Shown: positions 9,611 through 22,739 of the stretch, one piece after another | Position numbering within the stretch: the stretch's first letter is position 1 | Layout of the letters: the number at the start of each line of letters is the position of its first letter | Source: Hyphomonas chukchiensis | Lineage (GTDB): Bacteria > Pseudomonadota > Alphaproteobacteria > Caulobacterales > Hyphomonadaceae | Reading direction: 5' to 3' | Assembly (NCBI RefSeq): GCF_000682695.1 | Contig: NZ_AWFG01000001.1 | Location: 248,001-312,000 of the forward strand | DNA length: 64,000 nt | Notes under the pieces: generated by a model | Seen by the model: only the letters and a program-made list of their open reading frames with translations | Database searches by the model: none | What the model was told of the DNA's origin: nothing | Translations under genes and position numbers: made by a program

Positions 9611-10444
9611 ATGTCCCTTCTGAAACTCCGCCCGAGCCTTCTGATCCTAGCCACTGTAGTCGCTATTTCAGGCTGCCAGTCTGGCAGCAAGCGCAAGCAG
9701 GAACTCGCCTATGTTGAGCGTCCGGTCGAGCAGCTTTACAACGCCGCCGCCGTCCAGCTGGACAAGCGCAACTATCCCCGCGCAATTCTCCTGTTCAACG
9801 AAGTCGAACGCCAGCACCCCTATTCCGAGTGGGCGCGCAAATCCATGGTCATGACGGCCTATGCCAATTATCAGGCGCGCGACTATGACGAGGCCATCTC
9901 TTCAGCCCAATCCTATCTCAGCCTGCACCCCGGCGGCTCTGAAGCCGATTATGCCTATTACCTCATTGCCTGTTCCTATTTCGACCAGATTGTCGATATC
10001 GGCCGCGACCAGCGCACAACCGAGCTGGCGCTCGCCGCCCTGCAGGACGTCACACGCCGGTATCCGGACAGTTCCTACGCGCGCGATGCCAGCCTGAAGA
10101 TCGACATGGTCAACGACCAGCTCGCTGGCAAGGAAATGGAGATTGGCCGCTGGTACCTGCGCTCAAACCAGACCCTGGCGGCCGTAAACCGCTTCAAGAC
10201 CGTGGTGACGACCTATGACACCACGTCCCATACGCCCGAAGCCCTGCACCGCCTTGTCGAATCCTACCTGACGCTTGGCCTGCGCGACCAGGCGCTCGCA
10301 GCGGGTGCGACGCTCGGTTACAACTATCCTACCAGCGTCTGGTACAAGATGAGCTACCGCCTGCTCACCAAGGAAGGGCTCGATCCCGAGGCCGTGGCGC
10401 CGAAGCGCACCCTGATCCAGAAAATCCTTCCCGGCGGCAAGTAG
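9611..10444 (+). CDS. bamD: Outer-membrane assembly lipoprotein BamD
   Basis: Lipoprotein of the BAM complex that helps fold beta-barrels into the outer membrane. The 277-residue product has a lipoprotein signal with lipobox ISGC (Cys22) and then the BamD tetratricopeptide-like repeats: VEQLYNAAAVQLDKRNYPRA, FNEVERQHPYSEWARKS, AISSAQSYLSLHPGGSEADY, FDQIVDIGRDQ and YPDSSYARDA. Length and motif order fit the family. It ends three bases before the end of the convergent ligA gene. Confidence 0.95.
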   Translation: MSLLKLRPSLLILATVVAISGCQSGSKRKQELAYVERPVEQLYNAAAVQLDKRNYPRAILLFNEVERQHPYSEWARKSMVMTAYANYQARDYDEAISSAQSYLSLHPGGSEADYAYYLIACSYFDQIVDIGRDQRTTELALAALQDVTRRYPDSSYARDASLKIDMVNDQLAGKEMEIGRWYLRSNQTLAAVNRFKTVVTTYDTTSHTPEALHRLVESYLTLGLRDQALAAGATLGYNYPTSVWYKMSYRLLTKEGLDPEAVAPKRTLIQKILPGGK

Positions 10445-10447
10445 GGC

Positions 10448-14250
<3,803 letters not shown>

Positions 14251-14307
14251 GCCTGTTCCAATACCATTGGAACAAAGCAAGAACAATACGCTTTTTCGTT
14301 AACGCGA

Positions 14308-16119
14308 TCAGATCACTGCGCACGCCTGTTCAAGCCATGCCTTCACGTCGCCCTCAAGCTGGCCTGACAGGATGTCCTGAACACGCGCATGATAGGCGTT
14401 GACCCAGTCCCGCTCGGCCTGTGACAGCAGGTCGACCACGATCAGGTCCCGCGCGAGCGGCGCCCAAGTCAGGCATTCGAAGCCCATCATGTCGATCTCC
14501 CCGCCCGGAATGGCGGCAGGTGGCGTGACATATTGCAGGTTCTCGATGCGGATGCCGTATTGGCCTTCGCGGTAATAGCCGGGCTCGTTCGACACGATCA
14601 TGCCGGGCGCAAGCGGCACGGCATTCCATGGCTTCGCGATACGGTGCGGTCCTTCGTGGACGCCGAGATAGACGCCGACGCCGTGGCCGGTGCCATGCTG
14701 GTAATCGAGCCCGGCCTGCCAGAGCGCGTGGCGCGCCAGCACATCAAGGTGCGTGCCGGTCGTCCCTTTCGGGAAGCGCACGGCGGCGAGCGCAATATGG
14801 CCCTTGAGGACGAGCGTGTAATGCTTGCGCATGTCGTCGCTCGCCTTGCCGATGGGCACGGTGCGCGTGACGTCGGTGGTGCCGTCGAGATACTGGCCGC
14901 CGGAATCCACGAGGAAGAGGGAATCCCGCTCCAGAACAAGGTTCGAGGCGGTCGAGACCCGGTAGTGCGGCAGCGCGCCGTGCGGCCCGGCGCCGGAAAT
15001 GGTCGGGAAGGAGAGATCGTTGAGACCGGAATATTCCTCACGGAAAGCCTCAAGCTTCATGGCCGCTTCAATCTCGGTGACCTTGCCGCTCTGCGCTTCG
15101 GTATCGAGCCAGTGGAGGAACTTGGTCAGCGCCACGCCGTCGCGATTGTGCGCAGCCGTGGTGCCGGCGATTTCTGCTGCGTTCTTGCAGGCCTTTGGCA
15201 GGGCGACAGGATCGCGTTGCTTCAGCACTTTGGCACCCGCCGCTTCCAGTGTGTCGAAGAACCAGGCCGAGGCAACATCCGGATCGACGCTGACGGTCTT
15301 GCCCTTCAGGTCCTGCAGGCCCGCTTCGAGTTCAGACAGCGGGCGCAGCGTGACGCCATTTCCGAGATGCGTGCGGAGGGCATCGCTGACCTTCACTTCA
15401 TCAAGGAACAGCTCAGCCGAACCGTCTGCCCGCACAATGGCGCGGCCAAGCGGCAGCGGCGTGCAGCTGACATCGCCGCCGCGAATATTGAAGGCCCATG
15501 CCACAGATGCAGGGGACGTGATGACTGTTGCGTCGGCCTTGTCGGCCTTCAATGCCTTGCCGAGGCTGGCACGCTTTTCGGCATGCTCAACGCCAGCATA
15601 GGCGACATCATGGGGCACGACGGGCGCGGTTGGCTGCTCCGGGCGGCCTTGCCAGGCGCGGTCGATCGGGTTCTCGGCGACGGCGACCAGATTGGCGCCT
15701 GCGGAAGCGGCGGCCGCCTTGAGCTGGGCAACTTCATTGGGGCTGATCAGTTTCGGATCATAGCCGATCGTCTTGCCGGACATGTCCTGCTGGGCGAGCC
15801 AGCCAAAGGCGCCGGGCTCCGGAATGCCCTGAACCTCGAACAGGTTCGGATCGGTCTGGTCGGCGGCCTGCAATGTGTAGCGGCCATCGGCAAACAGCAC
15901 GGCACGATCCGTGAAGACGAATGCGTTCCCGAACGAGCCGGTGAAGCCGCTGACCCATGCAAGGCGCTCATTGGCGTCCGGCAGGTATTCGTTCTGGTAT
16001 TCATCATCATGCGGCACATAGAGGCCGTCGAGATTCATTGCGGAAAGCTCCTTGCGAAGGAGCGGCAAGTGGGTGCGACCGTCTTGCGGCCCGCCCTTGA
16101 TATCAAATGTCTGTCTCAT
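14308..16119 (-). CDS. pepP: Xaa-Pro aminopeptidase (M24B)
   Basis: Cytoplasmic metallopeptidase that removes N-terminal residues preceding proline. The 603-residue protein matches the long aminopeptidase P type with two creatinase-like N-terminal domains and a C-terminal pita-bread domain. The metal ligands can be seen in order: two aspartates in LVDSGGQYLDGTTDVTRT, a histidine in GTGHGVGVYLGVHE, and glutamates in IVSNEPGYY and IRIENLQY. It lies between prmA and recN on the same strand with gaps of about 60 bases on both sides, so probably one operon. The symbol is used in the general family sense. Confidence 0.9.
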   Translation of the reverse strand: MRQTFDIKGGPQDGRTHLPLLRKELSAMNLDGLYVPHDDEYQNEYLPDANERLAWVSGFTGSFGNAFVFTDRAVLFADGRYTLQAADQTDPNLFEVQGIPEPGAFGWLAQQDMSGKTIGYDPKLISPNEVAQLKAAAASAGANLVAVAENPIDRAWQGRPEQPTAPVVPHDVAYAGVEHAEKRASLGKALKADKADATVITSPASVAWAFNIRGGDVSCTPLPLGRAIVRADGSAELFLDEVKVSDALRTHLGNGVTLRPLSELEAGLQDLKGKTVSVDPDVASAWFFDTLEAAGAKVLKQRDPVALPKACKNAAEIAGTTAAHNRDGVALTKFLHWLDTEAQSGKVTEIEAAMKLEAFREEYSGLNDLSFPTISGAGPHGALPHYRVSTASNLVLERDSLFLVDSGGQYLDGTTDVTRTVPIGKASDDMRKHYTLVLKGHIALAAVRFPKGTTGTHLDVLARHALWQAGLDYQHGTGHGVGVYLGVHEGPHRIAKPWNAVPLAPGMIVSNEPGYYREGQYGIRIENLQYVTPPAAIPGGEIDMMGFECLTWAPLARDLIVVDLLSQAERDWVNAYHARVQDILSGQLEGDVKAWLEQACAVI

Positions 16120-16181
16120 GGCTGCTGTCTTACCGCTGCGCAGGCGCCTTGGAAAGGCGCTGGCCGCTGACAGGCCGCTTG

Positions 16182-17039
16182 TCAGCCCGGCTTACGGAAG
16201 ACCAGCGTGGACCAGCCATCCTTCTTGATACGGTGCTGGAAGCTGAGGCCGCGCGCGGCAAAAGCACTGCGCACAGGGCCAGCCTGATGGTGGAGCAGGC
16301 CGGACAGGATGATCGTGCCCCCGGGGGCAGTGAGCGGCGCAATGGTGGGCGCAAGGCCGATCAGCGGTTTCATCAGGATGTTGGCAAACACCGTGTCATA
16401 CGGCCCGCCCTGCCGGATACGCGGCGTGTTGGCGCCGGTAATGTGCAGGGCCGTGAAGCCGGACACATGGTTCTTCTCGGCGTTTTCGTTAGCAACGCGC
16501 ACGCTGTCGAAATCGATATCCGTACCGATGGCCGAATGCGCGCCGGCCTTCATCGCAGCGATGGCGAGCACGCCGGAACCGGTACCGAGATCCAGCACCT
16601 TGCCGATGGCACGGCGGCGGCGCACTTCGTCCAGCGCCAGAAGGCAGCCGAGCGTCGTGCCATGATGGCCGGTGCCAAAGGCGGGGCCGGCCTCGATCAG
16701 GACGGCGATCTTGCCGGGCGATGTGCGCGCAAGGGCATGGCTGCCTGCAACAATGAAAGGACCGGCTTCGACGGGCGGCAGGCCTTCCAGCGACAGCGTT
16801 ACCCAGTCACGGTCCTGCAGCTCTTCAATCCGTGCGATCAGCTCGGGCGAGGCCTCGGTAATGATCTCGACGCATTCCTCGGCCTCTTCCAGCGTTTCGC
16901 AGAAGGCATCAAGGCGCCAAGCCAGCCGGCCGTCTTCCTTGGCATCCACGGCGCCGGCAGGCGAGGGATCGGCCCAGGCGAGCGCGTCCCATGCAGTTTC
17001 GATTGGCGCGCGGGCGCCTTTAGCGGTTATCTGGTACAT
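16182..17039 (-). CDS. prmA: Ribosomal protein L11 methyltransferase PrmA
   Basis: SAM-dependent enzyme that methylates ribosomal protein L11. The 285-residue product has a divergent N-terminal substrate-recognition domain and a Rossmann methyltransferase domain with FGTGHHGTTLGCLLAL, the SAM motif VLDLGTGSGVLAIAA, GTDIDFDSVRVANEN and FANILMKPL, as in PrmA. I place the start at ATG 17039 (MYQITAKG). The frame is open to 17285, but that part overlaps the divergent cyclophilin gene and looks non-coding. It is probably first in the prmA-pepP-recN-ligA run. Confidence 0.88.
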   Translation of the reverse strand: MYQITAKGARAPIETAWDALAWADPSPAGAVDAKEDGRLAWRLDAFCETLEEAEECVEIITEASPELIARIEELQDRDWVTLSLEGLPPVEAGPFIVAGSHALARTSPGKIAVLIEAGPAFGTGHHGTTLGCLLALDEVRRRRAIGKVLDLGTGSGVLAIAAMKAGAHSAIGTDIDFDSVRVANENAEKNHVSGFTALHITGANTPRIRQGGPYDTVFANILMKPLIGLAPTIAPLTAPGGTIILSGLLHHQAGPVRSAFAARGLSFQHRIKKDGWSTLVFRKPG

Positions 17040-17095
17040 GGCGCAGGCGCTTAGCAGCCAAGCGGCAACTGCGCCAGAGGTCTGATTGAAAGGGG

Positions 17096-18025
17096 ATGCA
17101 GAGGATGCGGTGGATTGGTGCAGTCGGAGCGGCGTGGGCCCTGATGGGGTGCGCCATGGCGCAAACAGGGGATATGGGCGCGCCGACATCTGAATGGCGC
17201 CGCGTTGATGCCGAAAACCTTGTCCTCCTTGAAACCACGACAGGTACGGTCGCCATTGAACTGGCGGCCGATGCCGCGCCTGCACACGTTGCCGAGTTCA
17301 GGCAGGCGGTGCGCGCCGGAACCTATGACGGCGAATATTTCTATCGGGTCATCGAAGGCCATGTCGCACAGGCGGGCCTCGAATTCGAACAACGGCTGGG
17401 TGACTGGCCGCTCCTGCCGCTGGAGGCAGAGCGCACCGTTCCGGCGGAGGGCTTCACGACGCTCGGCAATGCTGACCTGTTTGCCGAAACAGCTGGCCAT
17501 CGGGACGGCTTTGCAGCCGGACGCGAGGGCGAGCAGGAATGGCTGCTGAACTGTCCCGGCGCGCTTGGCATGGCCCGTAACACAGGCCCGGATACGGCCT
17601 CCATTGAAATCTTCATACCGCTGGCGCCGCGCCGCTATCTTGACCGGAACTATACCGTTTTCGGGCGCGTCATTGATGGCATCGACAATATCAACCGCCT
17701 GAAACGGGTCGATCCCGTGGATGAGGCCGACATTCCGGAATTCTTCGACAAGGGCGAAGACGCCGCAAAAATGGCCTTTGCGGCGCGTGCCGAGCGCCTT
17801 GCAGGCAATGAAATCCTCAAGGCCTCGCTGGCAGCAGACCTGCCTGAAGCCGCACGGCCAGTATATGAAGTGATGAAAACGCCGAGCCCTGAATGGGAGG
17901 CGCTCAAGCTGTCCAAGCGGGACTATTCCGGCATTCCGGCCGTGGTGCATGTGCCCCCGATGGTGCTTGATGTCTGCAGCCTGCCCGTACCTGCCCGCCG
18001 CGTTAACGCCGAGCCAGCCCGATGA
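17096..18025 (+). CDS. Cyclophilin-type peptidyl-prolyl isomerase, probable lipoprotein
   Basis: Putative envelope proline isomerase. The 309-residue product starts with a signal sequence whose WALMGC suggests a lipobox (Cys19). The cyclophilin fold is seen in VLLETTTGTVAIELAADAAPAHV, YDGEYFYRVIEGHVAQAG (with the usual catalytic Arg), FIPLAPRRYLDRNYTVFGRVIDGID. The segment after the catalytic Arg is longer and more divergent than in classical cyclophilins, so activity is not assured. ATG at 17105 is an alternative start. It is divergent from prmA, and its stop overlaps the pgeF start by four bases. Confidence 0.8.
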   Translation: MQRMRWIGAVGAAWALMGCAMAQTGDMGAPTSEWRRVDAENLVLLETTTGTVAIELAADAAPAHVAEFRQAVRAGTYDGEYFYRVIEGHVAQAGLEFEQRLGDWPLLPLEAERTVPAEGFTTLGNADLFAETAGHRDGFAAGREGEQEWLLNCPGALGMARNTGPDTASIEIFIPLAPRRYLDRNYTVFGRVIDGIDNINRLKRVDPVDEADIPEFFDKGEDAAKMAFAARAERLAGNEILKASLAADLPEAARPVYEVMKTPSPEWEALKLSKRDYSGIPAVVHVPPMVLDVCSLPVPARRVNAEPAR

Positions 18026-18792
18026 GCGCCGGCATTCCGTTCACCACAAGCCATGCATTGTCAGGACTTCCCGGGGTCACGCATGGATTTTTCGGGCGTC
18101 AGGGCGGCGTCTCAACGGGCCTTTATGACAGCCTCAATGTCGGTGAAGGCTCCGGCGACAAGCCGGACAATGTGGCCCGCAACCGCATGCTGGTGGCAGC
18201 AACGCTCGGCGCGAAGGAACTGCTCTCCTGCTATCAGGTGCATTCGGCCAGCGTCGTGCCCGTTGAAGAACCCTGGTCAGAGCGCCCGCAGGCCGATGCG
18301 ATGGTAACCGACAGGCCGGGGATCGGCCTCTGCATCCTGACAGCGGATTGTACGCCGGTCCTCTTTGCAGATGCCGAAGCCGGGATTATCGGCGCAGCGC
18401 ATGCCGGCTGGAAAGGCGCCCTTGGCGGCGTGCTTGAGGCAACCGTCACAGCCATGACGCGGATGGGCGCTGAGCGCGCGCGCATTCATGCCGCCATCGG
18501 CCCCACGATCGGACAGGCAAGCTATGAAGTTGGTCCGGAGTTCCGCGATACGTTCATCACCGGATCACCCGGCAGCGAAGTTCTGTTCCGTCCGGGCGTC
18601 GGTGACCGGCTCCAGTTCGACTTGCCCGGCTTCGTTCGCCAACGGCTTGACGCGGTCGGCATTGGCGGTGTGACGGACATTGGCCATGACACCTGCGCGC
18701 TGGAAGACATGTATTTCTCCAACCGGAGGAGAAACCATCGCGGCGAGGCGGATTATGGCCGCAACGGCTCCGTCATCATGCTGAAAAGCTGA
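18022..18792 (+). CDS. pgeF: Multicopper-type purine nucleoside phosphorylase / peptidoglycan editing factor PgeF (YfiH, laccase domain)
   Basis: Member of the YfiH/LACC1 family. E. coli YfiH acts as a peptidoglycan editing factor and family members phosphorylyse purine nucleosides. The 256-residue protein has the family motifs [12 protein letters not shown], the metal/active-site histidine in QVHSA, the cysteine in LTADCTPVL, and [13 protein letters not shown], with [13 protein letters not shown] and the C-terminal [15 protein letters not shown]. The ATG overlaps the cyclophilin stop (ATGA). Confidence 0.9.
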   Translation: MSAGIPFTTSHALSGLPGVTHGFFGRQGGVSTGLYDSLNVGEGSGDKPDNVARNRMLVAATLGAKELLSCYQVHSASVVPVEEPWSERPQADAMVTDRPGIGLCILTADCTPVLFADAEAGIIGAAHAGWKGALGGVLEATVTAMTRMGAERARIHAAIGPTIGQASYEVGPEFRDTFITGSPGSEVLFRPGVGDRLQFDLPGFVRQRLDAVGIGGVTDIGHDTCALEDMYFSNRRRNHRGEADYGRNGSVIMLKS

Positions 18793-18934
18793 CGCGCAAC
18801 CTGCAAGGGTTTCGAATTCACCCCGCGCATGTTTCTGGCGTCTATCGCAAAATCAACCGCGTTTGCCGGTTGCGACTCGCGGGGCTTTGTTACAAAAGCG
18901 ACACGGGTGGCGGGTAATCAAGGCTGATCGATCC

Positions 18935-19870
18935 ATGAAACTACTGTCGTGCAATGCAAACCGCCCTTTGGCCGAGGCCATCGCCGACTATCTGGACATG
19001 CGCCTGACGCGTTCTGAAGTTAAATCCTTCGCCGACCAGGAGATTTTCGTCCGCATCGACGAGAATGTCCGCGGCGAAGACGTCTTCGTGATCCAGTCGA
19101 CTTCCTACCCCGCCAATGACAACCTCATGCAGCTCCTGATCTGCATGGACGCCCTGAAGCGCGCTTCGGCCCGCCGCATTACGGCCGTCATCCCCTATTT
19201 CGGCTATGCCCGTCAGGACCGTAAAACCGACGGTCGCACGCCCATCTCGGCAAAGCTCGTTGCCAATCTCATCTGTTCAGCCGGCGCCGACCGGGTGCTG
19301 ACGGTGGACCTGCACGCAGGCCAGATCCAGGGCTTCTTCGATATCCCGACGGACAACCTGTTCGGCGGACCGGTCATGGTCGATGACATCAAGGAACGCT
19401 TCCACAAGGACAAGATCATTGTCGTCTCGCCCGACGTCGGCGGCGTGGTGCGCGCACGCTCGCTCGCCAAGCGGATCGATGCCGACCTTGCCATCGTCGA
19501 CAAGCGCCGCCCCGAAGCCGGCAAGTCCGAAGTGATGAACATTATCGGCGAAGTCAAAGGCGCCCGTTGCATCATGCTCGATGACATGTGTGACTCAGGC
19601 GGAACCCTCGCAAATGCTGCAGCGGCGCTGAAGGAACACGGCGCCGTTTCCGTTTCTGCCTATGTTACGCACGGCGTGCTGTCGGGCGACGCGGTCAAGC
19701 GGATCGAAGGCTCGGTGCTCGACGAACTGGTCATGACCGATACGATCCAGCCGTCGCCATCGGCCCTAAAGTCCAAATCGATCCGGGTTCTCCCGATCGC
19801 CCCCCTCCTCGGCGAAGCCATCCGGCGTATCGCCAATGAGGAAAGCGTCTCGAAACTCTTCGACCGATAG
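18935..19870 (+). CDS. prs: Ribose-phosphate pyrophosphokinase
   Basis: Makes PRPP from ribose 5-phosphate and ATP, feeding purine, pyrimidine, histidine, tryptophan and NAD synthesis. The 311-residue product shows [20 protein letters not shown], the ATP-contact [12 protein letters not shown], the [13 protein letters not shown] metal site, the flexible loop VDKRRPEAG and the PRPP-binding motif [14 protein letters not shown]. The family-typical start [11 protein letters not shown] places the ATG at 18935; an ATG at 18863 adds 24 unrelated residues. Confidence 0.96.
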   Translation: MKLLSCNANRPLAEAIADYLDMRLTRSEVKSFADQEIFVRIDENVRGEDVFVIQSTSYPANDNLMQLLICMDALKRASARRITAVIPYFGYARQDRKTDGRTPISAKLVANLICSAGADRVLTVDLHAGQIQGFFDIPTDNLFGGPVMVDDIKERFHKDKIIVVSPDVGGVVRARSLAKRIDADLAIVDKRRPEAGKSEVMNIIGEVKGARCIMLDDMCDSGGTLANAAAALKEHGAVSVSAYVTHGVLSGDAVKRIEGSVLDELVMTDTIQPSPSALKSKSIRVLPIAPLLGEAIRRIANEESVSKLFDR

Positions 19871-19881
19871 GGATGCACAAG

Positions 19882-19907
19882 CGGGCGTTTTCGGCTCCGA
19901 AAACCCG
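19882..19907 (+). terminator. Hairpin after prs, possible terminator
   Basis: Stem TTTTCGG / CCGAAAA closed by CGGG and CCCG with a very short CT loop, 12 bases after the prs stop. No T-run follows on either strand, so intrinsic termination would be weak. Confidence 0.35.
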
Positions 19908-20001
19908 TCAAACTTCACGTATCAAAACCATATAGATGCCATGCCTGAACCGTACCGGCAGGCAAAAACCCTGTTCAGCGACAAGACGTTTGGGAAAGTG
20001 C

Positions 20002-20280
20002 CTACTCGACGGTCCAGCCGCGGGGCGTGCGGCGCGCTTCGAGCGTCACTGGCTCGGTGCCCGAGCGGGGACGCATCACAGGCGTGCTGCGGGCGCCGGC
20101 AAAGCGCATGACCAAGGCGGCCCCAGCGAGGATGAGGCCGGCAAAGGCGGTCATCACGGCAAACATGCCAGCAGCGGCCAGAAGGACCATGCCGATCATC
20201 ACCTGGATGAATAGAGCGATCCCGCCGCGCGCGGCGCCAGCGAGGGTGAAGGGAAACAGGCCTGATGCATTTTGTGTCAT
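20002..20280 (-). CDS. Small membrane protein of unknown function
   Basis: A 92-residue product that I do not recognise. It has a hydrophobic central region (about residues 20-60: IALFIQVMIGMVLLAAAGMFAVM, then AFAGLILAGAALVM), consistent with two closely spaced transmembrane helices, and a basic C-terminal tail (RPRSGTEP, ARRTPRGW). I prefer the ATG at 20280, preceded by AAAGGAT, to the upstream one at 20298. It follows the J-domain gene on the same strand after about 90 bases and faces prs tail to tail. Confidence 0.6.
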   Translation of the reverse strand: MTQNASGLFPFTLAGAARGGIALFIQVMIGMVLLAAAGMFAVMTAFAGLILAGAALVMRFAGARSTPVMRPRSGTEPVTLEARRTPRGWTVE

Positions 20281-20373
20281 GACAGATCCTTTTATCACCT
20301 ACCCAAGATGGCGGCATCATGGCGGCACGTCAATCGCGCTTACTGCGACCATGATGCCAATTTCGTGAGATGC

Positions 20374-21075
20374 CTAGTCGGGCCGCACAAGGAGGCCCCG
20401 TTCCGTGCGGATCTGGGCATAGGCGGCCGTGATCGAAGCGGCTTTCGCGTGGGCGGCATCTTCGAACTCACGCGGGGCGCCGATATGGACAACACGGTCC
20501 GGGTGGTTATCGGCCATTAACTGACGATAGGCCGCGCGGATGGACTTGAACTCCGCATCATGGGGGACGCCGAGGATGTGGTAGGGATCATCGCGGTCAG
20601 GCCCGAGATGGCTCGCCCGGATGCGGCGGAACGTGGCATCGCTGAAGCCGAACGCCTCGGCCACGGTGGCGAGGAACTGCATCTCGGCATCGGTAACCAC
20701 GCCATCGGCGCCGGCGATCTGGAACAGGCCATCCAGCACGCCTTCCAGCAGGCAGGGCCGGTTCTTGTATTTCCGGCCAATGCGGCGCGCATAGCTTTCA
20801 TAGCCACGCACGGTCTGGCGGGCGATATTGAACACGCGCCGCACATTGTCGGCATCCTCGGGCGCTGCACGGAAGACGCGCGAGAAGACCATGATTTCCT
20901 GATCCGTCACGGCGCCATCGGCCATGGCCAGTTTGGCGCCGAGCCCCACCACGGCGGCCGTGAAGCCGACATCATTGGGATCGGGCGCGCAGTCATTGCC
21001 TTCGGGTTCGGGATCGGACGAATCCGGTTCAAACGGGCGGTGTCCGCCCTCCAGCAGTCGAGACCATAGATTCAT
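20374..21075 (-). CDS. DjlA-like co-chaperone with TerB and C-terminal J domain
   Basis: The 233-residue product combines a TerB-like helical domain (residues about 38-150: KLAMADGAVTDQEI, repeated as FQIAGADGVVTDAEM) with a C-terminal J domain (DPYHILGVPHDAEFKSIRAAYRQLMADNHPDRV) carrying the HPD tripeptide needed to stimulate DnaK. This is the DjlA domain order, but the N-terminal membrane anchor of E. coli DjlA is absent, so the protein is probably cytosolic. The J domain lies at the very end with a short tail. The client is unknown. Confidence 0.85.
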   Translation of the reverse strand: MNLWSRLLEGGHRPFEPDSSDPEPEGNDCAPDPNDVGFTAAVVGLGAKLAMADGAVTDQEIMVFSRVFRAAPEDADNVRRVFNIARQTVRGYESYARRIGRKYKNRPCLLEGVLDGLFQIAGADGVVTDAEMQFLATVAEAFGFSDATFRRIRASHLGPDRDDPYHILGVPHDAEFKSIRAAYRQLMADNHPDRVVHIGAPREFEDAAHAKAASITAAYAQIRTERGLLVRPD

Positions 21076-21163
21076 CCTGCCCTCTTATAGCAGGAATTTC
21101 GCAGAATGTGAGTGAGCAGGGCTGACATATGCGTGGAGCAAATGCGCGCAGCTTGACGCAGGG

Positions 21164-22045
21164 TTAACGTTCGCGCGATTCGACGGCCTGTTTCAGTTCC
21201 GCAATCTCGGCGCGCAGGGCGGTCAGAAGCTTAACGATATCGCCGCGCTGGTCTTCGGCCTCATCGAATTCCTCTTCGATCTCCTCCTCGATATCGTGAA
21301 TGCCTTCTTCCAGCAGGGCTTTCTGCTCCGATGCGAGGGCGTCTACGACCAGGGCGATGAACAGGTTGAGGATGGCAAAGCTGGCGATAAAAATGAAAAT
21401 GAGGAAGAAAATCCACGCATAGGGATTGCCGTCATCAATCACCTTCTGGGCCACTTCGAAGCGCCAGCCATCCATCGTCATGACCTGGAAAAGGGAATAG
21501 GCGGATTTCGGCAAGTCACCGAAGAGTTGTGCAACTTCCGGATCATCGGTCTCGCCGAACATGTTGGTGGCCATGACCGCACCGACATAGGTGACCAGCG
21601 CCAGGACAGCGAAAATGGCCCCCATGCCGGGCAGCGCTTTCATCAGCGCCTCGGTAATGCGCTTCATTACAGGTACGATGTGCAGCAGGCGCAGGATACG
21701 CAGCACCCGCATCGCCCGGAGCACGCTGAAGGCGGCGCCACCGGGCGCCATGGAGACGCCGACGACGATGAAGTCGAACCAGTTCCAGCCAGACTTGAAG
21801 AATTGCATCCGGTAGACGACCAGTTTCAAGCCGATCTCCACCACGAAGATCCACGTCACGGCATGGTCAAAGACCTCCATGGCGAGCACGGCGCCGGACG
21901 GCAACTCGGCATGATAGGTCAGCACGCCGAGAACGATCGCATTGATGACGATCAGCACGGTGATGAGATGCCGGAACCATGGCCGCTCTATCTCGCGTTC
22001 GAGCTGGAAGTTGCTGGTCTCGTGATCAAGTGTTGCGCGCGTCAT
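21164..22045 (-). CDS. One-domain voltage-gated cation channel (BacNav type) with TMDGW filter
   Basis: A 293-residue subunit of a presumably tetrameric inner-membrane channel. Segments: S1 (24-45), S2 (55-78, with FVVEIGLK), S3 (86-101, WNWFDFIVV), S4 with arginines at 110, 113, 116 and 119 spaced by three, S5 (about 139-163), pore, and S6 (about 209-235, NLFIALVVDA). The tail is an acidic neck (246-265) and a heptad coiled coil, as in bacterial sodium channels. The selectivity filter reads T190-M-D-G-W194 where NaChBac/NavAb have TLESW, so ion preference is open. ATG 22045 has GGAG upstream; ATG at 22153 would overlap the next gene and is rejected. Confidence 0.9.
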   Translation of the reverse strand: MTRATLDHETSNFQLEREIERPWFRHLITVLIVINAIVLGVLTYHAELPSGAVLAMEVFDHAVTWIFVVEIGLKLVVYRMQFFKSGWNWFDFIVVGVSMAPGGAAFSVLRAMRVLRILRLLHIVPVMKRITEALMKALPGMGAIFAVLALVTYVGAVMATNMFGETDDPEVAQLFGDLPKSAYSLFQVMTMDGWRFEVAQKVIDDGNPYAWIFFLIFIFIASFAILNLFIALVVDALASEQKALLEEGIHDIEEEIEEEFDEAEDQRGDIVKLLTALRAEIAELKQAVESRER

Positions 22046-22113
22046 GCGTGACTCTCCGTCCCCTGCAGGCGTTTTTGCCTGCATTGACGCGCCATGCAAA
22101 TGCGGAATCTGAT

Positions 22114-22587
22114 TCAGTCGGCAGAAGTTGTCGTATCGGAAACGATCAGCCACTCACCGTCTATCTTTCGCATGACCAGTGTATACAGGCCCGATGGCCG
22201 GTCGCCGTCGCGTTCCAGCATCCAGGCACCATGGGCAATCGCCGCATCGGGCGAAAGCATGACAATCTCATAATCGGTTGTGGTCAGCCTGCCCATGAGC
22301 TCGGGCGTCCCATAGACGCGGTGATAACGGGCATTTGTCTCGTCCCAGCCACGCGTAACATTGCCGCCGGAGGCAAACCGCAGCTCTGGCGAGCGCCAGT
22401 AGCCGTCCATGAAGGCATCGATATCACCCCGGTTCCAGGCCGTATCCTGCGCGTTGAGCACAGAAACGATGGCCGCGGTCTCGGCCGCAGCGTCCACGGG
22501 CTGCACAACGTGTGCCGACGCGGACGGCGCAGTGGCACAGGCCGCCAGTGGTAGTGACAGGGCCAATGCGGCCAGCAGGTGTTTCAT
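22114..22587 (-). CDS. SnoaL/DUF4440-like (NTF2 fold) lipoprotein
   Basis: The 157-residue product starts with a lipoprotein signal (LPLAAC, Cys17). It continues with an NTF2-like domain of the DUF4440 kind: LNAQDTAWNRGDIDAFMDGYWRSPELRFASGGNVTRGWDE, YEIVMLSPDAAIAHGAW and GLYTLVMRKIDGEWLIVSD. Such proteins are often periplasmic with an unknown small ligand or no demonstrated activity. It is followed on the same strand, 68 bases on, by the channel gene. I infer no specific role. Confidence 0.75.
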   Translation of the reverse strand: MKHLLAALALSLPLAACATAPSASAHVVQPVDAAAETAAIVSVLNAQDTAWNRGDIDAFMDGYWRSPELRFASGGNVTRGWDETNARYHRVYGTPELMGRLTTTDYEIVMLSPDAAIAHGAWMLERDGDRPSGLYTLVMRKIDGEWLIVSDTTTSAD

Positions 22588-22648
22588 GGCAATCAGCCCT
22601 CATGCAGCAGGATTTGCTCACCCCACCTTAGTCATGTTCCCCAAACGT

Positions 22649-22685
22649 AAAAGGCCCGGCATGTCGCGAAATGGACATGCCGGGC
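22649..22685 (-). terminator. Intrinsic terminator of the acidic-protein gene
   Basis: Perfect 12-bp stem GCCCGGCATGTC / GACATGCCGGGC around an 8-base loop. Read on the minus strand it is followed by CTTTTACG. It lies about 55 bases past the stop of the gene at 22740-23141. Confidence 0.78.
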
Positions 22686-22739
22686 TGCTCACGGCGAACC
22701 GGCGGGGTGGGACACGGATCGCCAGGAAGAGGTGGGGAC

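Noticed and set aside
14533-16170. 545-residue open frame antisense to pepP
   Set aside because: Shadow of the aminopeptidase gene; no recognisable fold or start signal.
17040-17285. N-terminal extension of prmA
   Set aside because: It would overlap the start of the divergent cyclophilin gene and lacks PrmA-like sequence; the internal ATG 17039 fits the family N terminus.
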